64,000 nucleotides of DNA from the NCBI RefSeq assembly GCF_009727055.1, contig NC_052357.1, positions 82,527,086 to 82,591,085 on the forward strand, in the 5' to 3' direction. The notes beneath the pieces were generated by a model. That model was not told where the DNA came from, made no database searches, and saw nothing but the letters and a program-made list of their open reading frames with translations. Source of the stretch: Benincasa hispida (lineage: Eukaryota; Streptophyta; Magnoliopsida; Cucurbitales; Cucurbitaceae). Made by a program: the position numbers and the translations under genes. This document shows, piece after piece, positions 1-10,174 of this stretch; the first letter of the stretch is position 1, and the number at the start of each line of letters is the position of its first letter.

Positions 1-2
1 GT

Positions 3-1811
3 GAAGATGTTCTCACCGAAGCATTGGGTACGGAAGAACATTGGAGACGTGTTAGAGGAATGGGTGATTTTGTTTCCCATTCTCAATATTTCAAATTATT
101 AAAACCAAAGTCCTCTACGAGCCAAGAAATTGAAGAAGGCTCTAGTAAAAAAAATGTTCAACATGGTAAAGTGTCAAGAGAAAGAACTCATAGCGACAAT
201 CTCATAAGTCCAAATCATCTGTTGGAAGTGTTGCACTAAGTGCATCTGAAGAAGAAAATACTGAGAAGATGTCTAAAGAAGATTTGGAGGTAATTTATTT
301 GTTGTGACTTTTAAATTTTAATCATATTGTATGTGCTTAACCATGCATGACATAAGTTCTTTTAAATTTGTTAAGGGGACACCATGCTACTTGGCTATAG
401 GAAACTATATATAATATTGTTGCAGTAGGCACAACATTTGATGATGATGTGTCATGCTTAACTGTTAAAGTTTTGATTGACATTGTCATTAGAGAAGATT
501 TTCCTATACCAATTCGTAAAATGGGCAACTTCGTAAAATGGCCTCGTGAGCTTGTAGTTATGGTTGATGAGAAAAAAATATGTCTCTTTTTCAGTGTATG
601 AGTTTGGTTATTTATTATTTTTCCTACTTTGAATTTTTGTAACTTTGGTTATGGTATGACCATTCACCAATTAAGAGCTTCGGCCAATCTTCCAAATATA
701 CTAACGCTAATGGTACTATCAAACTATTGAACAGACATGCCATGCGTAACATGAATGATGTAGACATGATTTGTATCACTTTGGACGAGCATATATTTGG
801 AAGAGACAAATTTATTTATCTAGGCTGCGATGATCTGATCCAATATTGCAATATGGTTGAAATAGGCTACATGTATATTTTGACATACATTGCATAAGTA
901 TTACTCATCTAGATTCACTTGTGTATATTTTGTTTCATGTTTATAAATAATAACTTTTACTTTGTTTAGGTATCTTTGAGATGAATGTGGTCATGATATT
1001 ACGAAGAGGTTTTTTATAATTGATCAAGCAAGAATATTACCACACGTGAAGTCTTAAGATATCGATCCAGAAATTTAGCCAATCAACTAGAATTGGCTAA
1101 TTTAGACCAATTAATCCTCATTTCATATAACACAGGGTAAGTAGATACAAGTTCTTAAGTTATTTTTAATTTGCATTATACACATACTAATATTTCAAAA
1201 TTGTTGCTTATTATAGTTAATCATTGGATATTGATTGTAATCAATCTACAAGAAAATTGTGTTTATGTTTTGGACTCTCTTCGAAGCAAGGTTCAAGAGG
1301 ATTTTCAAGGAGTTATAAATATGTAAGTGTAATTGAACTTTCTTAGCTCTTAATTGAAGTATTTATGTTTAACTAATGTTTTTAAACTATTTAGTGGATT
1401 AAAAACATGGTAAGCCAAGCACGATCTTCAACATCATCGGTCTTATCCAAAATGGAAACCTATAAAGATAAATTTGCATTCATTTTTTAACAATTTATGT
1501 TCATTCGACTTCTTTATAACAATTTAACAATTGTTTTCAATTTCTTTATATGCAGTGCCCTCGTCAATTAGATTCTTTAGGATGTGGGTACTACGAAATA
1601 GTGCATAATCCTACTACTCCCATTACTAGCCTCGTATGTAAATTATTTATTTTTTATATAGTATTAGCTTTAATTTAATAAATGGACGTAAACTTATGTT
1701 GAATTTATCTTATTTTTTTCCTTTTTGTAGTTCAATACAAAAGATGCATATACGCAAGGAAAGATTGACGTAATTCGAACCTAATGGGCAAGTTTTGTTG
1801 GCCGATTTGTG
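3..1811 (+). pseudogene. CACTA (En/Spm)-type ORF: Transposase_24-like region plus Ulp1/C48 protease domain, decayed
   Basis: The left edge of the window cuts into this coding region. The reading starts with EDVLTEALGTEEHWRRVRG, which resembles the plant Ptta/En/Spm Transposase_24 family. Around 375-560 there is a stretch of the type YLAIGN...VAVGTTFDDDV...WPREL, and around 715-890 LLNRHAMRNMNDVDM followed by DEHIFGRDKF; both match the middle of CACTA second-ORF proteins. From about 1218 a C48 (Ulp1-like) protease follows, with NHWILIVIN (catalytic His), YVLDSL (Asp) near 1272 and RQLDSLGCGYY (Gln and catalytic Cys) near 1570-1590. These exons are separated by short AT-rich introns. The last exon ends FVGRFV and a TAA stop at 1812-1814, immediately before a CACTA terminus. 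In-frame stops and frame changes show that it is dead. Family recognition is from memory of domain motifs; the calling of exon limits is approximate. Confidence 0.66.
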
Positions 1812-1814
1812 TAA

Positions 1815-1970
1815 CACTACAAGAATTTTGGGCTTTAATATCGGTTGAAAAAAGTGAAATCGGATGTATAATGTCGGTTTTATTTTTTTTAAAAAAAGAA
1901 GATCTTTAATGTTGATTTTAAACCGACATTATAGGGGTACCTTTAATGTCGGTTTTAAACCGACATTAAA
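1815..1970. repeat. Left terminal and subterminal repeats of the CACTA element
   Basis: After the terminal CACTACAAGAA there are repeated AATGTCGGTTTTAAACC-type units and their inverted complements (CCGACATTAAAG), at roughly 1840-1880 and 1905-1970. Some form short palindromes. The same motif recurs at the other end of the element. Confidence 0.75.
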
Positions 1971-3014
1971 GACTCGCTTCACTTTTTCCTCTAACTTTCT
2001 ATTTCCCCCCCATTTTTTTTCATTTCCCTCTTTCTTTCTCAAGATCTTCTTCCTTCTCTTCGCTTTCAACATTCTCACTCTTTGTATTTACTTCACTTCT
2101 CACTCTAAAACCTACCCTCCCACTTATCCTCATCGGAATCCCACTTCCGAAAAACCCACATTCTTCCAAGCCCTAGCCCATCTTGCCTTCTTATCTCCCT
2201 TAGTCTCACTCCCCTATCCCTCCCCGTTCTTGTGAGGCCTATTTCGGCAATGGCTTCACCAACCGTGTAGATATTTTCAAGCCTAAGCTCGCTGGATGGT
2301 TCCGGTGCTGGTATAGTGAAACTCTTGAAAGCTCCACATGAAGGGGGGGGGGGGGGGAGTGCGAATGTGGCTAGAGAGGATTTACATGTCTGGAGGAGGC
2401 GAGCAGATTGAAGAGGTGATCGAAAGAAAGAAAAAGATGGAGTTTCAGCCGAGGTCGAGGATCGGAAGAACTGTTCAAACTCTATTTTCAGCACCGTCAA
2501 AGCCAAGGTTTGTCTGATTCGTTCATGTTTTTCATTTCTCTCTTAGATTTGTCCATGAAATCCGCTCAAGCTCCATGCCAATATATTTGAACATGTTTTT
2601 TAGGTCTGGTTTGTGTGGTTTGTCTAATTTGTTCTAGAGCTGGTATCATGTATACTTTAGACATCAATGAGCCAGACTAAAAACTGAAATCCAACATGTT
2701 CTCCTTGAGTGGGGATGGTTTTTTAGATTTGTTTTCCCAAATGCGTTTTAGATTTGTTTTTGGTTTGGTTTTCTTCTATTGGAAGGCAATAAATTAGAGT
2801 CTCTGATGCGCTTCTAATATTTCGTAGCGTTTTCAGCGCTATACGTTGCCGACAATGATCTTTGGGAGATGATATTCTGGCATTTGCTTCCTTTATGATG
2901 CTTATGCATTAAGATTTTCCCACATTCTATATTCTCTTTTATTGTTTTTTTATTTGATTTTTCTTATTGATTTGTATGATGATTTGGTAATGATTCTGTT
3001 ATGATACATTTAAG

Positions 3015-3112
3015 GCTTGTTTCTTAAAACATTCGCAGTCGCCACTTGAGAACTTTCGCTTTCGCCAGGCTTGAGAGTTCTGCTGTTCTTATCCTTCCTT
3101 GGATGTTTGAGG
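3015..3112 (+). repeat. Direct repeat copy 1 inside the CACTA element
   Basis: The copy starts GCTTGTTTCTTAAAACATTC and contains TTCGCCAGGCTTGAGAG and TTATCCTTCCTTGGATGTTT. It is matched by 3586-3684, about 570 bp downstream. It may be an exon-like segment duplicated before or after capture. Confidence 0.6.
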
Positions 3113-3585
3113 CTCTATTTAAGAGTTTTACTTCTAGTTTCTCGATGATTTGATTTTTAAGTTTTTGTTTTATAATGCATGTTCTCTCTTCAAAACCCCC
3201 CAACGACTATTGTTGGGCTTTAGACGAGTTATATATTACTGATCATTGCTGCTTGGAAAATCTTATATACAAGTACTATTGCTTTTATTTGAATTCTTGG
3301 TTTTGTTTGCTTTTCACCTGGATAATCATTTGAACTGTTGGTTCTGCTCTTAACTTATATTTTAACCTCATTTGAACTGTTAGTTCTGTTGAGGACTTGT
3401 TTGTAACTTCATTTCCATTTGCCACTAGAAATCATTAAATATTTTCCTTTTGTTCTTAACTCACCTTGATACTCCGTTTCCCCTATTTTTGTTTCCCTTT
3501 TTCGAGTTCTTTCTGGTGGTATCTAAATAATTCTCCATGCTCTACGTTAGGTTTGATGTTTTGATAACAATAATGATATCTTGAA

Positions 3586-3684
3586 GACTTGTTTCTCAAA
3601 AGATTCGCAGTGGCCGCCTAAGAGCTTTCGCCTTCGCCAGGCTTGAGAGCTAGTGCTGCTTTATCCTTCCTTGGATGTCTGAGT
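3586..3684 (+). repeat. Direct repeat copy 2 inside the CACTA element
   Basis: This is the partner of 3015-3112, with a similar order of blocks (ATTCGCAG..GCC, TTCGCCAGGCTTGAGAG, ATCCTTCCTTGGATGT) and scattered substitutions. Confidence 0.6.
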
Positions 3685-4087
3685 CTCTTTAACTCTTTGG
3701 AAATACTTTTTAATTTTTTATATTTGTGTTGATGCCATTTTTCTAAGGGTTGCTTATCCTAATATATGCTGCCATCTTGGAATGTCTGAAGCAGGTCTGA
3801 ATCTGTTTGCTTTGTCATTATTCAATCTTCATCTTTCCATGAATTTTTATTAAGCTTATGAAAAACATTTGATGGAGAAACTTTATAGCCTTTTATTGAA
3901 TTTCAACAAGGAGTTGGCTCGATAAATAGGCAATCAAAGTATGGTTGGCAATAACAATAAAGTAATGAACCAACCAATATGAAAACTAATTCTAATACTC
4001 CCTTGAACATCAATCATAAAAGTTGTCTAAAACTTTCCCATTTTTCAGGAGGCCAAATTGCTCTTACTTTGTGTCTGCTTCTTGCAG

Positions 4088-5485
4088 TTTTTTCATCAAA
4101 AATTTCATCAGATGTCAACCGTCCTTTTGGAGACGAGGTACTTTAATAAACAACTTTTCAAATGACCAAGTAATTTCTAGATGTACCAGTGTATAGGTCT
4201 GCATATCTACAACTAGTTCATGAAACTCTCATTACTCATGCAATTTCGAGCTGCTCATAAAGCATCTAAAGAAGTTGGTGCTCAAATAGTTTTTGGTGAC
4301 CGGCCAATTGAAATAACTGTATGTATTTTCTCCTGCAAAATGATACTATTATGTGTTTTCAACTGCAAATGACTGTAGAATTTGGCCCATTTAGATAATT
4401 TAATCCATTTGATCACTCCAATATGATTTATTTATTCATGCAGCTAGAAAGGGCATGGAATGCTCTGATTTGGACTGAAGTTGAGTTTAGTAAGCAACGT
4501 TATTCGTGGAATAACATCGTAATCTGATTTTTCTCAGAACAATGATGAGGTTCTTTCCCACTTGAAACCTTGTATTGATTTGTTTGAATTCAAACCATAG
4601 ACACCTTTAGTTATCATTCATAGACAACCAACTTCAATAATAGTGTTATACTGAATTTAAAGCTTTTTTTAGTGTAATTGGTTAGTAACCTCAAATATAT
4701 CAAGGATCTATATATTAGCAAAATTCTTTGAATGTTTTCTCAGGTAAAATCTTGTCTATATTAAAGCTTCAATTGTATATGTTTTTAAGTGATTTAACCT
4801 TATTATCGATGCAATATAAAAGGAAACTTCCTTTCTTTAGGCTATGTTTACTAAACTTTCAGTAGGTATAGGTCAGGCTAGGAACCGAGTCAGAGGTGAC
4901 CATAGAAAATACAGACAAAGAGACATAAATTTGGAAACGACATAAATTTGGAAACATTTTTTTAGAATATAGATTGGCTACTTGCAAAACTTTCAAAGAG
5001 GTTCAGTCAAATCAAAGTTTAACATTTTTCCTTTGTTTTCTCGAACATTTGTGTTTTCCCCCCAATATGATTGCTTTTGTTACTTATGAACATTGCTTAT
5101 ATACATATGAAGATCATAATTAAGCATATCAATTTTTGTTGAAGTACGAATCAATACATGCATCATATACTTCCTAATGTTGCAAAAATCATTCTTTTGC
5201 AATGGATGTGTTGCTTCAGGAATCTGGTGGAAATGGTAGTTCTTTGCAGCTTTATGAGAAGCTTAGTTTTTCTTATCCGTCCCTCCTTCAACCTCTCATT
5301 CATGAACGAAATACTGTAAGTACAATCCTACAATACATTTTCAGTTCTTACTTTTGCATTTATTTGTAATCACCATTTTTTTTTCATTTCGACATTCACA
5401 GTTACAAAGTTCTTAATATAGTTGCATTTGCAGTACCTTGCATGGTCTCTGAAGCGTAGCAAGGCAGTGAATAAGAACAAGGGCA
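4088..5485 (+). pseudogene. TraB-domain protein gene fragment captured with its introns
   Basis: Five exon-like blocks in one orientation match the plant TraB-domain protein family. 4088-4137 reads SSKISSDVNRPFGDE, then a GT donor. 4254-4318 reads FRAAHKASKEVGAQIVFGDR followed by PIEIT and GTATGT; its acceptor is CAA instead of CAG. 4444-4489 reads LERAWNALIWTEVEF after CAG and before GTAAGC. 5220-5315 reads ESGG...LQLYEKLSFSYPSLL and ends LIHERNT before GTAAGT. 5434-5482 reads YLAWSLKRSKAVNKNK. The GDRP.EITL.RAW and PPL-HERD-YLAWSLK patterns are typical of the family. Retained introns indicate capture of genomic DNA rather than a retrocopy. The fragment stops after SKAVN and runs into an unrelated gene fragment, so no complete TraB protein can be made. 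Confidence 0.75.
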
Positions 5486-5489
5486 CATG

Positions 5490-5617
5490 AAGGTGGAAAT
5501 GTTCAAGAAGAACATTTTGAAGAGGGGTTGTGCCTGAGACTGCTATAAAGAAGGGAAAGGACTACCCTGTTGGCCCTATTCGTATTGGATTCTTCATTTT
5601 TGTCGTCATTGGATCAT
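5490..5617 (+). pseudogene. SERP/RAMP4-like (stress-associated ER protein) fragment
   Basis: Following the TraB piece directly is a sequence reading KVEMFKKNILKRG and, after a one-base frame change, VVPETAIKKGKDYPVGPI and GFFIFVVIGS. This is the body and transmembrane start of the small ER tail-anchored SERP/RAMP4 family, which associates with the Sec61 translocon. The sequence ends at a possible GTGAGT donor. The frameshift and the missing first and last residues show that it is a fragment. Its junction with the TraB exon lies within about 10 bases, so the two host genes were joined inside the transposon. Identification rests on the strong KKGKDYPVGP..GFF.FVVIGS motif. Confidence 0.75.
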
Positions 5618-5817
5618 GTGAGTTTTAGATTTTGAATGCTAATTTCCTCCTTTCCTCTTTCATATTCTTATGCTTATGTTTTGGCATCTTTGAATGCTAA
5701 TGTACTATTTATGCACATTCCCAATAAATACGGTTAGTTGAATATGAATTATGATCACATTTTCACTTTCAATCCTTTGTCCTAAACCTTTATTGTTTGT
5801 GATTCTTTAAACAACAG

Positions 5818-5940
5818 TGGTCAGACAAAAATGCCTATAACCAGACACTACTGAAGCTGGGGTTCAAGAAGAATTATGAAGGGATCCATACTTACCAAGT
5901 GGAGAGGGACAGTAAACCTATAATATTTGTAAAATCATAA
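5818..5940 (+). pseudogene. Third captured exon, unidentified C-terminal end (40 codons)
   Basis: After an acceptor-like ACAACAG the sequence is open to a TAA stop at 5938-5940. It encodes 40 residues beginning [19 protein letters not shown] and ending KPIIFVKS. Composition and the clean splice acceptor suggest a real last exon of a host gene, in the same orientation as the TraB and SERP pieces. I do not recognise the family. Confidence 0.4.
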
Positions 5941-6179
5941 TGTTTGTATTACTTATAATTTGTGTTTTCAAGGCCTGAATTATTGTACGACCTTTTAAAT
6001 TATAATTTTATACCAGAATTTACGGATTAAATGTAATAGATTTATAATCCATACATGAATAATATGTCATAGCCACAATGTTCGATGATGATGTGTTATG
6101 TTATACTTTTTGACCGAAAAAATGGATTTGGCAACGAAATTTTAAAAAGAAAGGACAATAATTGATAAAATGGACAGTA

Positions 6180-6437
6180 AAGGGCTTTAATCACTAAAGA
6201 CCTTCAATGTCGATTGAAGGTTGTGTTATTGGTGTTATTGAAGCCTTTTAATGTCGGTTTAAAACCGACATTAAAGGCAACCGACATTAAAGTTGAAGGT
6301 TGTGTTATTGGTGTTATTTAAGCCCTTTAATGTCGGTTTAAAATCAACATTAAAGGCAACCGACATTAAAGGGCTTTAATAACACTATCTTTAATGTCGG
6401 TTTAAAACCGACATTAAAGCCTGAATTTCTTCTAGTT
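6180..6437. repeat. Right subterminal and terminal repeats of the CACTA element
   Basis: Several copies of TTTAATGTCGGTTTAAAACC and its complement occur at about 6240-6280, 6325-6380 and 6390-6420. They include two near-copies of a block containing GAAGGTTGTGTTATTGGTGT. The outermost bases TTCTTCTAGTT are a degenerate form of TTCTTGTAGTG. Confidence 0.75.
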
Positions 6438-6439
6438 AA

Positions 6440-9400
6440 TAGAAGCGAACAAGGACAAGAACATGGTGGACATCGAGGACGAGGAGGAGGTCATGGAAAA
6501 GGACATAGTTGGAAGCCCAATGAAAACAACAACAATAACTCCTAAAGAGGACCAGGAAACTCAACAAAATATCATGGACAAGGCAACTCAAGATCAGTTA
6601 CAATAAATCAAACGTTAAATGCTATAATTGTCAGAAGTTTGGTCATTATACATTTGAGTATAGAGCTCCCAAGAATAATAGAATTGAAGAGAAGGTGAGC
6701 TACATTGAAAAAAAAAGTCAATAATGTGGCACCTTATTGATGGCTTGCACGAAAAATGAATGGAGCAAAAATAATGCATGGTACCTGGACACTGGGGCAA
6801 GCAACCATATGTATGGAGAAAGAAATATGTTCGTGGAGCTTGATGAATCAGTGAATGGCAATGTAGCCTTTGTAGATGAATCCAAGGTAGAAGTAAAAGG
6901 AAAAGGTAACATTCTCATCCGATTGAAGAATGATGATCACCAATTTATTTCAAATGTTTATTATGTGCCAAATATGAAGAGTAGTATCTTAAGTCTAGGA
7001 TAACTCTTAGATAAAGGTTATGAAATTCGTTTAAAAGATAATAATATTTCTATAAGAGATAATGTAAGTAATTTCATTGCTATGGTGCCAATGAACAAAA
7101 ATAGAATGTTTATACTTAACATTCAAAATGATGTCGCAAAACGCCTCAAGATGTGTTACAACGATACATCTTGGCTTTCACATCTTTTATATGGGCATCT
7201 CAATTTTAAGGGATTAGAGTCACTCTCTAAGAAGAGCATGGTGAGAGGGCTACCTTCCATAAGCCACTCTAATCAAGTGTGCAAAGGATGTCTACTTGGT
7301 AAGCAGTTCAAGAAAAGCTTTTGGAGTCAAACTCAAAAGCTCAAAGGCCTTTGGAACTCATAAATACAAATGTGTGCGGACCAACCAAGCCAAGCTAACT
7401 TGGTAAGAGTAACTATTTCCTTCTCTTCATTGATTTTTCAAGAAAAACATGGGTATATTTTGTAAAGCATAAATCAGAGGTGTTCGAGAACTTCAAGTAG
7501 TTTAAATCCCTTGTTGAGAAAGAAAGTGGTCTAGTGATCAAGGCTATGAGATCTGATCATGGAGGAGAATTCACATTAAATGAATTCTAAAAGTATTGTG
7601 AAGATCATGGAATTGGTTGACCCTTGACCATGTCAGGATCCACTCAACAAAATGGAGTGGCGGAAAGAAAGAACGGAACAATTTTGAATACAGTAAGAAG
7701 TATGCTTAAAAACAAGAAAAGACCAGAGGAGTTTTGGGCAGAAGCAGTAGCATGTGCAGTCTACCTATCCAATTGATCTCCAACAAGAAATGTATTTGGG
7801 AAAACGCCACAAGAAGCAGAGAGTGGAAGGAAGCCAAGGATTCCCATCTCAGAGTCTTTAGAAGCATTACTCGTGCATATACCAGATGAAAATAGAAGCA
7901 AGTTGGATGAAAAGGTGAGAAATACATCTTCATCTGTGATAACTCAAATACCAAAGGCTACAAGCTCTACAATCCAGACAGAGGAAAGACAATCCTGAGT
8001 CGAGATGTAGTATTCGATGAAGAAAGAGAATAGGATCGGGCAATATATGATGAAGACTAAAACTTCTTGCCTTACTTCGAGTAAAATGACATTGAGCAAA
8101 TAAGTACAGTGCAAACACGAGAGGAGCCTTCTATGTCACCAGCTTCGCCAACTTCAAGTTCTCAAAAGGACATAAGCTCAAGCTCATGTGTTCAATGCTT
8201 CAAAAGCTTACAAGAAATTTATAAGGTAACCGAAAATCAAGATAATCTTTCTTTATTTTGTGTTCTTACCGATTGTGAGCCCATGAACTTTCAAGAACTT
8301 ATGGAGAATCCAAATTGGAAAAGCATTATGGAAGAAAAGATTAATGCAATCAAGACGAATGACAATTGGGAGCTAGTCTCACTTCCAAAAGGTCACAAGA
8401 CGATTGGTGTGAAATGGGTTTAATTACAAAGCCAAGTAGAATGCAAGAGGAGAAGTTGAAAGATATAAGGCAAGACTCGTGGGGAAATGTTATAGTCAAA
8501 TAGTCGGCATTAACTATGATGAGGTATTTGCTCTTGTTGCTCGACTCGGAACTATTAGATTAATAATTTCATTAGCAGCTCAGAAAAATTGGTAAATCAA
8601 TCAAATGGATGTGCAATTTGCCTTCCCCAATAGAGTAATAGAGGAAAAAGTCTACATCGAGCAACCTCAAGGCTATAAAATTGAGGGAAAAGAAGAGAAA
8701 GTTTTAAAGCTGAAAAAGGTACTTTATGGACTAAAACAAGCTCAAAAGCCTAGAATGCTCGAATAGACAAGTATCTATACCAAAGAAATTTCATCAAGTG
8801 TCCATATGAGCATGCACTTTACATCTAAGTCTAAAATAATGATGTATTGATTGTGTGCTTGTATGTAGATGACTTAATCTTTACAGGTAACAAACCAATC
8901 ATGTTCAACAAGTTTAAAGAAGAGACGACGAATGAGTTTGAGATGACCAACATCGGGTTCATGTCTTACTACCTTGGCATTGAAGTAAAGCAAGAAGATA
9001 AAGGCATCTTTATCATATAGAAAGGCTATGCTAAGGAAGTGATCAAGAAGTTCAAGATGGATGATTCTAATTTAGTCAATATACCCATGGAATGTGGAAT
9101 CCAATTTTCATGTTGTGAGGAAGGAAAAAGAGTTGATCCAACACTCTTTAAAAGCTTGGTTGGAAGTTTGTGATATTTAACATGCACAAGGCTAGATATT
9201 CTTTATGTAGTTGGAGTTATCAATCACTTCATGGAGAAACCAACAACCACACACTTGAAGGCAGCAAAGAGAATTCTTCCGTACATCAAAGGTACGATAA
9301 ACTACGACTTGTATTATTATGTATCTGATAATTATAAGTTCTTGGGATACAATGACAGCGATTGGAGTGGAGATGTGGATGACTACGAGAGTACAACTGG

Positions 9401-9831
9401 TTTTGTGTTCTAACATGGGAAATACTGCCTTTACGTGGATGTCAAAGAAGCAACTGTTTGTTACTCTCTCAACATGTGAAACAGAATATTTGGTTGTTAC
9501 CTCATGCCTTTGTCATGCAATTTAGTTAAGAAATGTATTACAAGAGTTGGGACTGCTACAAGAAGAGCCAACCAAAATTTTTATAAACAACAAGTTAGTA
9601 ATTGCTTTGGACAAGAACCCAGTCTTCCACAACCGGAGCAAGCACATCGATATGCGGTACCATTATATTAGAGAGTGCATCAGAAAAAAGGATGTGCAAC
9701 TAGAGTATGTGAAGACTCATGATCAGGTATTTGACATTTTCACTATGCCTCTTAAGAAAGAAGACTCCACAAGATTGAGAGATTTGTTCGGGATAACAAA
9801 ATCAAGTTTAAGAGGGGGTCTTGAAATCTAA
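6440..9831 (+). pseudogene. Ty1/copia retrotransposon internal region, truncated in gag and heavily mutated
   Basis: The remnant opens in the Gly/Arg-rich tail of gag, followed by a zinc knuckle VKCYNCQKFGHYTFEYR (the last Cys is replaced by Tyr) near 6612. The protease core [11 protein letters not shown] lies at about 6780. The pre-integrase motif SWLSHLLYGHLNFKGLESL with CKGCLLGKQ lies at 7170-7310. Integrase is seen as IDFSRKTWVYF, RSDHGGEF and QQNGVAERKN (7430-7680). Reverse transcriptase runs from NPNWKSIMEEK (8300) to LYVDDLIFTGN (about 8860-8890). RNase H ends with RSKHIDMRYHYIRE and SLRGG at 9630-9825. Domain order PR-IN-RT-RH defines copia. Many stops and frameshifts make it non-functional. 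No 5' LTR, primer site or gag N-terminus is present; the left boundary coincides with the right end of the CACTA element. Confidence 0.88.
9806..9818 (+). other. Polypurine tract of the copia element
   Basis: The sequence TTTAAGAGGGGG just before the 3' LTR start is the usual plus-strand priming site position and composition for copia elements. Confidence 0.6.
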
Positions 9832-10174
9832 ACTTGATTTTGGGATAGAAGTAATTGGGTCAAGCTTAAACAAAAGCTTAAGTTCTAGAGATATTACTTA
9901 TAGGAGATCTTAGAGTAGATTGAAGAATTATCTAGAAAATATAAGAAAAAAGTGTAATTGTAGAGAATATTCTAAAGAGACATTTGTAATTATTAGATCA
10001 TGAAGTGTTGGCAAACTCCTATCCATAGATTTAGGGGTGTCAACTAGTATAAATAGAAAGTATGTCTTACCATTTGCATCAAGTCAAAAAAAATTATAAG
10101 TACTCAATAACACTAGTAGCCTCTTTCTTAATTCTGTTCCAAATTTCTTCCAACCTCCAAAATTCGCTGCGACA
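9819..10174 (+). repeat. 3' LTR of the copia element (approximate limits)
   Basis: The LTR begins TCTTGAAATCTAAACTTG, probably a mutated TGTTGAAATC start directly after the polypurine tract. It contains a TATAAATAG box at about 10059-10067 and ends near GCTGCGACA. There is no second LTR in the window, so the limits cannot be checked by comparison. Confidence 0.5.

Larger units (their letters stand above)
2000..4087. other. Interior of the CACTA element without recognisable coding; poly-G run and duplicated 98-bp segment
   Basis: This part begins CT-rich and holds a run of 14 or more G at about 2343-2357. Its base composition is higher in GC at 2240-2500 than in the surroundings, which suggests acquired sequence, but I could not recognise a protein family. 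A segment of about 98 bp at 3015-3112 recurs at 3586-3684 in the same orientation. Both copies share the block CTTTCGCTTTCGCCAGGCTTGAGAG (second copy with CCTTCG) and ATCCTTCCTTGGATGT. I see no further feature. Confidence 0.5.
1815..6437. mobile_element. Gene-carrying CACTA transposon (Pack-CACTA type), about 4.6 kb
   Basis: The left end is CACTACAAGAA, the standard plant CACTA terminus. The right end, read on the opposite strand, is AACTAGAAGAAATTCAGGCT, and the two ends align for about 30 bp through GGCTTTAAT.TCGG with a few mismatches. Both ends carry clusters of the subterminal motif CTTTAATGTCGGTT in direct and inverted orientation, as expected for transposase binding sites of CACTA elements. 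No transposase coding sequence is visible inside. Instead the interior holds pieces of at least two recognisable host genes (TraB-domain protein, SERP/RAMP4) and one unidentified exon, with their introns. The flanks do not give a clear 3-bp TSD: TAA precedes the left end and AAT follows the right end. The left flank is the Ulp1 ORF and the right flank is a truncated copia gag, so the original target site is not preserved. Confidence 0.8.

Noticed and set aside
2105..2506. 133-codon open frame on the minus strand in the CACTA element
   Set aside because: It spans a poly-G run and CT-rich DNA and shows no domain. It could be part of a captured leader but cannot be supported as a gene.
1812..6440. 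TAA as target duplication of the first CACTA element
   Set aside because: TAA precedes the left end, but the right end aligned to the terminal repeat is followed by AAT. A TAA match needs a one-base shift, and the flanks are unrelated, so chance is likely.
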